In this document: piece after piece, positions 8,605-16,522 of the stretch
Layout: each line of letters opens with the position of its first letter
Position numbering within the stretch: the first letter of the stretch is position 1
Assembly: GCF_017094525.1 (NCBI RefSeq)
Contig: NZ_CP064788.1
Coordinates: 1,163,030-1,227,029, forward strand
Origin: Halapricum desulfuricans
GTDB taxonomy: Archaea > Halobacteriota > Halobacteria > Halobacteriales > Haloarculaceae
Direction: 5' to 3'
DNA length: 64,000 nucleotides
Translations under genes and position numbers: made by a program
Notes under the pieces: model-generated
The model's input: only the letters and a program-made list of their open reading frames with translations
What the model was told of the DNA's origin: nothing
Database searches by the model: none

Positions 8605-8620
8605 TTGTAAAGAATTTTAT
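8605..8620 (+). promoter_or_regulatory. Promoter of the amylosucrase-like gene with TTGTA half-site
   Basis: AATTTTAT at 8613-8620 lies about 27 bases before the ATG at 8644, the spacing of a leaderless haloarchaeal gene. TTGTA at 8605-8609 directly precedes the box and ACAAC at 8631-8635 follows it, so half-sites like those of the two nearby palindromes flank the box. Confidence 0.5.
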
Positions 8621-8643
8621 TCCGGGAACGACAACAGTGCAGC

Positions 8644-10896
8644 ATGAACGCGAGCGAGCAGGAGTTGCCGGTCGACGCGTGGCCCCCGGACGATCCGGTC
8701 GAGACGCTCCGGACGTTCCTGGTGGACCGGTACGCCGACCGCCCGGACGCGGTTCGTGAACGGATCGACGAACAGTTGCCCGCCCTCTGGCGGGCCTACA
8801 CCGAGGTCTACGGCGACGACCGCGAGGCGGTCGCGTGGCTGCTCGAAGCAGTCGAGGCAGCGGTCGAGGCCTTCGAGGAGCGACCCGGGCGGCTGCGCTC
8901 GCTGGACCGTTCGCGCGCCGGCGTCGACGACTGGTTCCAGGGACCCGGGGAAGTCGGCTACATGTGTTACGTCGACCTGTTCGCGGGCGATCTGGAAGGC
9001 GTCCGCGAGAAGATCCCCTATCTGAAGGAGCTCGGTGTGACCTACCTCCATCTCATGCCGCTGCTGGAACCCCGGGAAGGGCGCAACGACGGGGGATACG
9101 CCGTCAAGGACTACCGCTCGGTCGATCCCGGCCTGGGCACGATGGACGACCTGCGCGAACTGGCCGCCGACCTGCACGATGCGGGAATCAAACTGGCGCT
9201 AGATTTCGTAATGAACCACACTGCCCGCGAACACGAGTGGGCACAGGCCGCGATGGACGGCGACGAGCGCTTCGAGGACTTCTATCTCACCTTCGAGGAC
9301 CGCGAACTCCCCGACCAGTACGAGCAGACGCTCCCGGAGGTGTTCCCCGACTTCGCGCCGGGGAACTTCACCTACGTCGACGACCTGGAACAGTGGGTCT
9401 GGACGAGCTTCTACGACTTCCAGTGGGACCTCGATTACACGAACCCGGACGTGTTCGTCCAGATGTTCCGCGAGATGGCGTTTCTCGCGAACGTGGGAAC
9501 CGACGTGCTTCGACTCGACGCCGTCCCCTTTCTCTGGAAAGAACTGGGGACTGACTGCCGGAACCTCGAGGAGGCCCACTGGATCCTGCGGGCCTACCGG
9601 GCGCTGATGCGCATCGCCGCGCCGGGCGTGCTCTTCAAAGCCGAGGCCATCGTCGCACCCGAGGAGACGATTAGATACCTCGGGACGGGCGGCTACGAGG
9701 GCGAGGAATGTGACATCGCCTACAACGCGCCGCTGATGGCACACCTCTGGCACGCGCTGGCCAGCGAGAACACCCGACTGCTGGAGCAGGCCCTCGAATC
9801 GCTACCGTCGACGCCCGAAGAGGCATCGTGGCTCAACTACGTCCGGTGTCACGACGATATCGGCTGGGGGCTGGCCGACGAGGACGTCCGCGCCGTCGGG
9901 CAGGACCCGACGAGCACGCGCAAGTTCTGCTCGGACTTCTACGCGGGCGATCACCCCGACAGCTACGCCGAGGGCTATCGCTTCCAGGAGGAGCCGACCG
10001 GCGTCGCCCGCACGTCCGGGACGGCGGCGGCGCTGACGGGCCTGCAGAAGGCCCGCGTCGAGAGCGATTCCGAAGCCATCGATACGGCAGTCCAGCGCTA
10101 TCTGCTCATGCACCAGGCCGCGTTCGTCATGCAAGGGATGCCGTTGCTGTACAGCGGCGACGAACTCGCCCAGCTCAACGACTTCTCGTATCTGAACAAC
10201 CCGATCAAAGCCGAGGACAACCGCTGGGTGCACCGCTCGCCCATGGACTGGGACGCCGCCGAGCGCCGCACGCTTGAGGGATCTGTTGAACAGCGGGTCT
10301 TCGACGGGATCGGGCGCCTGTCGGAGGTCCGGGAGGGTCGGACGGCGCTACACCACCGCGGCGAGGAAATCGTCCACGATGTGGCTGACGATTCGGTGTT
10401 CGTCGTCGAGCGCGCTCACGACGGCGAGCACGTGCTCGCGCTTTCGAACTTCTCCGGGGAATCGCGGGCGGTCGCCCTCGAAGACCTCCCCGAGCCCTGG
10501 ACCGGCGGTAGTTACCACGAGATCCTCCGCGACGAGACTGCCCGCTACCCCGACGGTCGGATCTTCCTGGAACCGTACGGCTATCGCTGGCTCGAGCCGA
10601 CCGACGCCGAACCGAGCGAGGGCGTGACGACTCGTGTCGAGATCGACGTCGAGGCCGAATACGGCGAGCAGCTGTTCCTGACCGGCGACCACGAGGCGCT
10701 GGGCAACTGGGACGTCGAGTCGGCCGTGCCGCTGTCCGGCGAGGACTATCCGACCTGGCGGGGCGAGTTCGATCTCCCCGAGGGGACCTACGTCGAGTTC
10801 GAGTGGCTGAAAAAGCGCGACGGCGAACCGATCGAGTGGTCCGGACATCGCTACGTCACGAAAGCCGGGTGGGACACCGCCTGGCGACTGGCGTGA
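8644..10896 (+). CDS. Amylosucrase-like GH13 enzyme with C-terminal CBM20
   Basis: The 750 residues start with a helical domain (1-95), as in amylosucrases, followed by the GH13 barrel. The catalytic residues are Asp292 (LRLDAVPF), Glu334 (FKAEAIV) and the His403-Asp404 pair in VRCHDDIGW, which closely matches the VRSHDDIGW stretch of bacterial amylosucrase. The enzyme would make or break alpha-glucans from sucrose. Residues about 655-750 form a CBM20 starch-binding domain (TGDHEALGNWD). Amylosucrases are usually about 630 residues without a CBM, so the fusion is notable. There is no signal peptide, so it should act in the cytoplasm. Sucrose hydrolase or amylase activity is an alternative. 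Confidence 0.85.
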   Translation: MNASEQELPVDAWPPDDPVETLRTFLVDRYADRPDAVRERIDEQLPALWRAYTEVYGDDREAVAWLLEAVEAAVEAFEERPGRLRSLDRSRAGVDDWFQGPGEVGYMCYVDLFAGDLEGVREKIPYLKELGVTYLHLMPLLEPREGRNDGGYAVKDYRSVDPGLGTMDDLRELAADLHDAGIKLALDFVMNHTAREHEWAQAAMDGDERFEDFYLTFEDRELPDQYEQTLPEVFPDFAPGNFTYVDDLEQWVWTSFYDFQWDLDYTNPDVFVQMFREMAFLANVGTDVLRLDAVPFLWKELGTDCRNLEEAHWILRAYRALMRIAAPGVLFKAEAIVAPEETIRYLGTGGYEGEECDIAYNAPLMAHLWHALASENTRLLEQALESLPSTPEEASWLNYVRCHDDIGWGLADEDVRAVGQDPTSTRKFCSDFYAGDHPDSYAEGYRFQEEPTGVARTSGTAAALTGLQKARVESDSEAIDTAVQRYLLMHQAAFVMQGMPLLYSGDELAQLNDFSYLNNPIKAEDNRWVHRSPMDWDAAERRTLEGSVEQRVFDGIGRLSEVREGRTALHHRGEEIVHDVADDSVFVVERAHDGEHVLALSNFSGESRAVALEDLPEPWTGGSYHEILRDETARYPDGRIFLEPYGYRWLEPTDAEPSEGVTTRVEIDVEAEYGEQLFLTGDHEALGNWDVESAVPLSGEDYPTWRGEFDLPEGTYVEFEWLKKRDGEPIEWSGHRYVTKAGWDTAWRLA

Positions 10897-10983
10897 CCGG
10901 GCAGCCGGGAACGTGTCTCCGGCCCGCCCCGGATACCCCGCCGCGACCCACCGACATATCCGTCTCGCGTCCGAAAGACGGGC

Positions 10984-11469
10984 ATGGCAACGTACAAGCG
11001 GTCGGTCCGCGTCGAGGCCCCGTTCGAGGACGTCTGGGAGTTTCACGCGACCGGTGACGGGCTGGTCGCGCTCACGCCGGGATGGATGCACCTCCGGATC
11101 GAGTCCGAACGCGGGCCAGACGGCGAGCCCGATCCCGAGGCCCTCGAAACGGGCTCGACGGTCGTTTCGACGATCCGGCCGTTCGGCGTCGGTCCGCGCC
11201 AGCGGTGGGTCTCCGACATCGTCGCCCGCGAGCGCGAGGACGACTACGCGATGTTCCGCGACGAGATGGCCGAGGGACCGTTCCCGCGATGGGTCCACAC
11301 CCATTCGTTCTATCGGGACGACGGGGCGACGGTCGTCCGTGATTTCGTCGAGTACGACCTGCCCGGCGGGCCGGCCGGACGCGTCGCGAACCCGCTGGCG
11401 TGGATCGGTCTCGAACCGATGTTCCGATATCGTCACCGGAAGACGAAGGAACTGCTCGAAGAGTCATAA
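10984..11469 (+). CDS. SRPBCC family protein
   Basis: This 161-residue protein begins MATYKRSVRVEAPFEDVWEFH, a typical START/Bet v1-like opening in which the first strand is followed by the A-P-x-E-x-V-W helix. It ends with the amphipathic C-terminal helix that closes the hydrophobic pocket in this fold. Family members bind lipids, polyketides or other hydrophobic ligands, and some are cyclases. No ligand can be assigned. The ATG at 10984 lies 87 bases after the amylosucrase stop, on the same strand. Confidence 0.8.
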   Translation: MATYKRSVRVEAPFEDVWEFHATGDGLVALTPGWMHLRIESERGPDGEPDPEALETGSTVVSTIRPFGVGPRQRWVSDIVAREREDDYAMFRDEMAEGPFPRWVHTHSFYRDDGATVVRDFVEYDLPGGPAGRVANPLAWIGLEPMFRYRHRKTKELLEES

Positions 11470-11505
11470 CGAAACGGTGAACCACTCGGCGACCGAGGCC
11501 CGACT

Positions 11506-12405
11506 GTGGACAGTGACGCTCCGCCCGTGCCGCCGCTGGCCGCGCTCGCCGTCGCCGTCGTCGCGGTCAGTACCAGCGCCATCCTGATCCGCTGGAGTCA
11601 CGCGCCCTCATCGGTCGCGGCCTTCTATCGCGTGTTGTTCACGACGGTGCTGCTTGCCCCCTTTGCGGTCGTTCGCTACCGCCAGCAGTTCGCGCACCTC
11701 TCGACGCGCGACTGGCTGGTCGCCGTCGCCTCCGGGCTGGCGCTCGCCGCACACTTCGCCGCCTGGTTCGAGAGCCTCGCGTGGACCAGCGTCGCCGCCT
11801 CGGTCACGCTCGTCCAGACCCAGCCGGTGTTCGTCGCGGTCGGTGCTGTCTGGCTGCTCGGCGAGCGCCTGAACCGGCCGATGGCCCTCGGCATCGCTGT
11901 CGCCCTGGTCGGGAGCGTCCTCCTGTCGGTCGGCGACTTCCTCTCCGGGGGTGCGTTCGCCGGCGCGAATCCGCTCTATGGCAACACGCTCGCACTGCTC
12001 GGAGCGCTCGCTGCTGCGGGGTACGTCCTCGCCGGACGGTCGCTCCGTCAGCGACTGCCGCTGGTCCCGTACGTGATCGTCGTCTACACCGTCAGCGCCG
12101 CGGGACTGCTCGCCTGGACCGTCGGGCAGGGCGCGTCGCTCGGCCCGTATCCGCCCCGGGAGTGGCTGCTCTTTCTCGGGATGGCGGTCGGCCCGGGCAT
12201 CTTCGGGCACACAGTCGTCAACTGGGCGCTCGCGCACGTCGAATCGAGCGTCGTCAGCGTGACCCTGGTCGGTGAACCCGTTGGGAGCACGCTCCTGGCG
12301 CTGGTGTTGCTCGGCGAGGTCCCGGCCGCGATGACGGCCGTCGGCGGCGGCGTCGTGCTCGCCGGGATCGTCCTGACGGCGCGGTCGCGACCGAGTCCGG
12401 GCTAG
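11506..12405 (+). CDS. EamA (DMT superfamily) transporter
   Basis: The 299-residue protein contains ten hydrophobic segments arranged as two EamA repeats of five (about residues 12-140 and 155-290). Each repeat ends in the usual LLGE-type motif (WLLGERLNRP near 119-128 and LVLLGEVPAAM near 267-277). Such proteins export or import small metabolites such as amino acids or nucleotides; substrate prediction from sequence is unreliable. The start is a GTG 36 bases downstream of the SRPBCC stop, so the two may share a transcript. Confidence 0.88.
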   Translation: MDSDAPPVPPLAALAVAVVAVSTSAILIRWSHAPSSVAAFYRVLFTTVLLAPFAVVRYRQQFAHLSTRDWLVAVASGLALAAHFAAWFESLAWTSVAASVTLVQTQPVFVAVGAVWLLGERLNRPMALGIAVALVGSVLLSVGDFLSGGAFAGANPLYGNTLALLGALAAAGYVLAGRSLRQRLPLVPYVIVVYTVSAAGLLAWTVGQGASLGPYPPREWLLFLGMAVGPGIFGHTVVNWALAHVESSVVSVTLVGEPVGSTLLALVLLGEVPAAMTAVGGGVVLAGIVLTARSRPSPG

Positions 12406-12459
12406 TTCTGGTCGCCGGACGGAACCGCAAACCATCTCCGACCACAGCGCGACAGGTGA

Positions 12460-13152
12460 ATGATGACGGAGTACGACGCCGTCCTGCTGGATCTGGACGG
12501 GACTCTCTGTGAATATACCCGCGGGACCGAACAGCTCCTGCCGGCCGCCTTCGAACGCGTCGGCGTCGAGCCGATGTTCGCCCCCGAGGCGTACGTCGAG
12601 CGCGTCGACAGCTACGCCGACCGGGCCGACTCGATGCTCGAACGCCGACGGCTGTGTTTCGCCGATCTGGCCGCGGAGCACGGCTACGATCGACAGATCG
12701 GTCGCGAGGTCGCCGACGCGTACGCGGCCGAGCGCGACCACAGCAACGTCCGGTTTCTGGACGGCGCGGCCGAGGCCGTCGAACAGCTTGCCGAGCGCTA
12801 TCCGCTCGCGATGGTGACCAACGGCGGCCCGGACATGCAGGACCCGAAACTCGAGACGCTCGGCCTCGAACGGTATCTCGATTCCCTCGTCTACGCCGGC
12901 TACGAGGGCCCCGCCAAGCCCGATCCGGAGCCGTTCGAGCGCGCGCTCGATGCGCTCGGTGTGTCCGCCGACCGCGCGGTCTACGTCGGCAACAACTACG
13001 AGACGGACGTGCTCGGAGCGGCGTCAGCGGACCTCTCGTCGATACTGGTCGGCGAGCCACCCGCAAGCGGCCCGGTCGAACCGATATCGACGGTCTCGAC
13101 GCCCGGGGAGATACCGCGGGCGCTCGAAGGGCCGTCGTCGGACCGACGATAA
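12460..13152 (+). CDS. HAD family hydrolase
   Basis: This 230-residue haloacid dehalogenase-type hydrolase has motif I LLDLDGTLC (the two catalytic aspartates at residues 11 and 13), motif II MVTNGG, motif III lysine in AKPDPEPF and motif IV YVGNNYETDVLGA. A helical cap lies between motifs I and II. Members are phosphatases of small molecules; the substrate is unknown. Two ATGs at 12460 and 12463 are adjacent. The gene ends 50 bases before a tandem repeat array. Confidence 0.9.
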   Translation: MMTEYDAVLLDLDGTLCEYTRGTEQLLPAAFERVGVEPMFAPEAYVERVDSYADRADSMLERRRLCFADLAAEHGYDRQIGREVADAYAAERDHSNVRFLDGAAEAVEQLAERYPLAMVTNGGPDMQDPKLETLGLERYLDSLVYAGYEGPAKPDPEPFERALDALGVSADRAVYVGNNYETDVLGAASADLSSILVGEPPASGPVEPISTVSTPGEIPRALEGPSSDRR

Positions 13153-13180
13153 CGCCGTCGTCGCCGTTATTTGACCGCGA

Positions 13181-13452
13181 CGATTGCACACCGGAGGACT
13201 CGCGAGGACACCGGACGATTCACACGGCTCAACTTCCGAGCCCTCGCTCGCTCCACTCGCGAGGACGCCGGACGATTCACACGGCTCAACTTCCGAGCCC
13301 TCGCTCGCTCCACTCGCGAGGACGCCGGACGATTCACACGGCTCAACTTCCGAGCCCTCGCTCGCTCCACTCGCGAGGACGCCGGACGATTCACACGGCT
13401 CAACTTCCGAGCCCTCGCTCGCTCCACTCGCGAGGACGCCGCCGTGCAATCG
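13181..13452. repeat. 57-bp tandem repeat array flanked by a 9-bp inverted repeat
   Basis: Four full 57-base units occupy 13202-13429 (starts at 13202, 13259, 13316 and 13373), with a partial fifth to about 13441. Units 2-4 are identical as read; unit 1 differs by one base. The array is bracketed by CGATTGCAC at 13181-13189 and its exact inverse GTGCAATCG at 13444-13452. Because 57 is a multiple of three, long open frames appear on both strands, but the predicted peptides are basic and Ser/Pro-rich and do not resemble local proteins. It sits between the ends of convergent genes. Confidence 0.9.
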
Positions 13453-13481
13453 ATGCGGAACAGTCCGTATCAGTGGCGGTC

Positions 13482-14690
13482 TCACCCATTTTCGATCTCC
13501 AACAACCGTTCTTCGAGGTCTGACATGGCTCTCTCGGGGGACTTCTCGTTGCGATAGGCGGCGTGGACCTCTTCGGCGATGATCGGGCTCTGGTCGGACC
13601 AGATGGTCGTCACCGGGCGCGCGACCGTGTTCTCGGCTGCGACGGCCAGCGTGTCGAGGTGGTTCCCGATCGCGCCGACGTTGTCGGGGTTCGCCTGCTC
13701 CGTGACGGCCGGGTCCGGCGGCAGGTGGCCGACGTTCTCAAGAATTGTCAGCATCACGTCCTCGCTGGCAAAGGCCTCCAGCAGCTTGATGGCGTCGCCC
13801 AGTCGATCGCTGTGAGGATTGACGGAGAGGTGCCACCCGTTGAATGCGTGACTCGACCCGCCGGTGCCCTCGTAGTTGCCCTCGCCCTTTTCGACAGCGT
13901 AGGGCAGCGGCATCGTCCCGTACGTGTCGGCGGTGATCGGGGAGTCATCGTAACCGACCGTCGCCTCGATCGCATATGGCCAGTTGCGCATGAAGACCGC
14001 GTCCCCACTCGCGAACGGCCCACGCGCGTCTTCTTCGTCGAACTCGAAGACGTCCGTGTTCGTGACCTGCTGGTACCCGTCAAGTGCGTTCTCGGCGCCG
14101 GGGCCCGCAACGAACGATCGCATCATCCGGATCGTGTCGTGGACCGGCTCTTCGTTGACGGTGACTGGCCGGTCTCCGACTGGTCCGAAGAGGTTGTCGT
14201 GGTCGCCGAAGTACGCGCCGCCCCACGAGGTCATCGTCTCGCTGAACGTACAGCAGGACAGCCCGATGTATTCGTCCGCCTGGGTCGTGAACCCGTACTC
14301 GACGCCGCTCTGCTCCCAGACGTCGGCGGCGATCTCCGAGAAGCGCTGCCAGGTCATCGGCTCGGTCGCCCAGTTCTCGCCCTCGGGATCGTAGCCCGCA
14401 TCCTCGACGAGGTCCTTCCGGTAGTGCATCACCGGGTAGTCCGTGAACATCGGGAGACCGTAGAGGTCGCCCGTCTCGGGATCGCTCGCCGTCTGGACCG
14501 CCGAGTCCAGGTAGTCGTTCTGGACGTAATCAAGCGTCTCCTGGGACAACTCCTCGCTCAGGTTGACGAGCTGATCGCGGACGATGAACGGGATCGTCCA
14601 TCCCGAGTCCATCATGAAAATGTCCGGACCGCTCTGACCGGCATCCAGCGCCGATATATAAGTACTCCTTCTTTCGCCGTAGGAACCCGT
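13482..14690 (-). pseudogene. ABC sugar-binding protein gene, 3' part (split by ISH3 element)
   Basis: This is the C-terminal 402 residues of a family-1 extracellular solute-binding protein (MDSGWTIPFI, FTDYPVMHYRKDL, YAIEATVGYD, GGSSHAFNGWHLSVN). The open frame now begins inside the gene and lacks the signal peptide. The missing 5' part lies at 16072-16356 beyond the insertion sequence. Joining the two through one AGTCT copy gives a single continuous frame across the junction (IEFETTGSYGERRSTY). The intact protein would bind a sugar outside the cell for an ABC importer; no permease genes are in the window. It is almost certainly non-functional now. Confidence 0.92.
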
Positions 14691-14695
14691 AGTCT
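14691..14695. repeat. Target-site duplication, left copy (AGTCT)
   Basis: Five bases AGTCT directly before the left inverted repeat of the ISH3-family element, repeated exactly at 16072-16076 after the right end. This is the mark of a fairly recent insertion without later rearrangement. Confidence 0.92.
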
Positions 14696-16071
14696 CAGTC
14701 GATCACATCGGATTAGAGGAAGTGTCTGCTTGGGTATGGTGTGAAGCCTACCGAAGCAGACAGCGAGATAGAGGAAGAGCACCTGCTTAATTTTGTCGTC
14801 AACAGTCTTGATGAGGAACTGGCAATAGATCTCGGCGAGAACGTCGAAGTCACCACGGAGAAACTATACGAGGTCCTCGCCGGCGCCAGCGCCGGCGGGA
14901 CCTCGATCAATCACGTCTGTGAATCGACCGCTGACTCACCGCACGCTAACACCGTTCGGGGACATCTCACAGACCAGTTCGACCTTGATATTGTTGAGGC
15001 GGTTGGAGACACGCTCTTGCAACGAGATGCGCTTGAGACACTGCCGGATCGACCGGTGGAGGTCGTCGCCGACCTCCACCTCGATCCCTACTACGGTGAC
15101 GAAGACGAGACAGAAGCGCTGTACTTCTCGGAGGCGAAACGGGGAACAACGACGTTTCACGCGTATGCGACGCTCTACGCGCGGGTACGTAACAAGCGGT
15201 ACACGCTGGCGGTGCGCCAGCTTGTCGCTGGCGACACCACCAGCGATGTCCTCACTGAGTTTCTCGAACTCCTCGACGGCCTTGACCTCGGCGTCAAGGC
15301 CGTCTACCTCGATCGCGGTTTCTACAACAGCACCTGTCTCGGACTGCTGTACGCGCACAACTACGCCTACGTGATGCCGATCGTCGAGTGGGGCGAGACG
15401 ATTCAACATGAGCTCAGCACAGGCTGGAGCCGCGAGATCGAACACAATCTCGCCGGCGAAGTGACCTTCCCCGTGTTCATCGACTGCGTCTACCAACAGG
15501 GACGATACGACGAACACGGGGTGGCGCGTCACGGCTACGCCGCTGACGCGCCGTTTATCGACACGCCACGGGATGCGCGAGAACACTACAGCAAGCGCTT
15601 CGGCATCGAGTCCAGCTACCGCTTAGCCAGACAGAGCCTCGCGTTCACCAGTTCTCAGGACGCTGGACTACGGCTGGTGATGTTTGTCGTGAGTCTGCTG
15701 CTCCAGAACAGCTGGCGGTATCTCCACTGGAAGTACGTGGCGGCGCCCCGCCGCGGGGGGCGCCGCCTCTGGAACTGGCCGTTCACGGAGTTCTGTGAGA
15801 TGGTGCTGCGGGCCGCTTGGACAGCGCTCGGTGTGCGCAGGGCTGTTCCAGCGAACCAGTCACTCGACGACCGGTTCTTCCGGTAGCTGTCCACTGGTCT
15901 GGACAGCGATCGTGAGTGGCGACACTGTCGCGTCGGCGGCGGTCCGCCGCCGACAGCGACTCCTCATCACCGAGACTCACCGTTCGTCCTACTTCGAGAC
16001 AGTCCAAGCACAGACCAAACAGATTCAGCGCTTACTGAACGGGATTATGCGGCTGTCGATGTGATCGACTG
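14696..16071 (+). mobile_element. ISH3-family insertion sequence (1376 bp), complete
   Basis: Both ends carry the same 15-base inverted repeat: CAGTCGATCACATCG at 14696-14710 and its complement at 16057-16071. Flanking AGTCT duplications are perfect. A single transposase gene fills most of the element. Length, end structure and 5-base duplication fit the ISH3 family of haloarchaea. The element interrupts a sugar-binding protein gene in the opposite orientation. Confidence 0.93.
14741..15886 (+). CDS. ISH3 family transposase
   Basis: This 381-residue DDE-type transposase is complete, from a GTG start to TAG. The likely catalytic residues are Asp in VVADLHLDPYY (about residue 112), Asp in YLDRGFYN (about 190) and Glu in FGIESSYRL (about 290). 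The basic C-terminal part fits a DNA-binding role. No frameshift or internal stop is seen, so the element may still be active. It lies alone within the element, with the inverted repeats 45 and 185 bases from its ends. Confidence 0.92.
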   Translation: MKPTEADSEIEEEHLLNFVVNSLDEELAIDLGENVEVTTEKLYEVLAGASAGGTSINHVCESTADSPHANTVRGHLTDQFDLDIVEAVGDTLLQRDALETLPDRPVEVVADLHLDPYYGDEDETEALYFSEAKRGTTTFHAYATLYARVRNKRYTLAVRQLVAGDTTSDVLTEFLELLDGLDLGVKAVYLDRGFYNSTCLGLLYAHNYAYVMPIVEWGETIQHELSTGWSREIEHNLAGEVTFPVFIDCVYQQGRYDEHGVARHGYAADAPFIDTPRDAREHYSKRFGIESSYRLARQSLAFTSSQDAGLRLVMFVVSLLLQNSWRYLHWKYVAAPRRGGRRLWNWPFTEFCEMVLRAAWTALGVRRAVPANQSLDDRFFR

Positions 16072-16076
16072 AGTCT
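16072..16076. repeat. Target-site duplication, right copy (AGTCT)
   Basis: An exact match to 14691-14695, directly after the right inverted repeat of the ISH3-family element. Confidence 0.92.
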
Positions 16077-16356
16077 CGAACTCGATGTCGACGTCCTCGC
16101 TGAGACCGGCGTCGTATAGCGCGTTGGCGATTGCTTCTTCAGCGTCCTTGTATGCTCGATCGGCTATGATCCGCACGGCCGCACTTTCCGGGGTCCTGTC
16201 GTCTTCCGTCGCTGTCGGCGTTGTCTCTTCTGTCGTCGTTTCAGTTTGCCGGCGGTCACCAGCTGGCTGGTCTTCCCCGTCGTCGAGCAGCGTCGACGAA
16301 CACCCGGCCACGAGTGAAGCTGACCCGACCCCGAGCAGGAAGCGGCGTCGTTCCAT
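16072..16356 (-). pseudogene. ABC sugar-binding lipoprotein gene, 5' part
   Basis: The first 95 codons of the split gene encode a Tat lipoprotein signal, MERRRFLLGVG, followed by the lipobox SLVAGC with Cys19. A Thr/Glu-rich linker leads to the start of the mature binding protein (VRIIADRAYKDAEEAIANAL). In the present sequence the frame runs eight codons into the insertion sequence and stops. The twin-arginine signal means the intact protein was folded in the cytoplasm, exported by the Tat system and anchored by lipid. A good TATA-like box is at 16375-16387. Confidence 0.92.
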
Positions 16357-16374
16357 ACACTGATATGCTCAGCG

Positions 16375-16387
16375 ATAAAATAAATTT
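16375..16387 (-). promoter_or_regulatory. TATA-like box of the broken sugar-binding protein gene
   Basis: An AT-only stretch (ATAAAATAAATTT on the plus strand) centred about 26 bases before the ATG at 16356, at leaderless spacing. The promoter looks intact although the gene is interrupted. Confidence 0.55.
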
Positions 16388-16522
16388 TTTGCGCCCAAAT
16401 CGAGTGCTGTTGTGCCTGCGCTCACGTTCACCGCAACCTCGAACCGGCCGGCCTGACCTGCCGATTGTCACGGCACTCACGAGCACTGTTTGTCCGGTGA
16501 AACTGGTAATCCGGCCGGTGGT

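Noticed and set aside
13202..13441. CRISPR array at the tandem repeat
   Set aside because: The units are directly adjacent with no unique spacers, and no cas genes are in the window.
13171..13557. Repeat-containing frames of 86-153 codons on both strands across the 57-bp array
   Set aside because: They exist because the unit length is a multiple of three. Composition is basic and Ser/Pro-rich, and frames on both strands are equally long, so no one frame is favoured.
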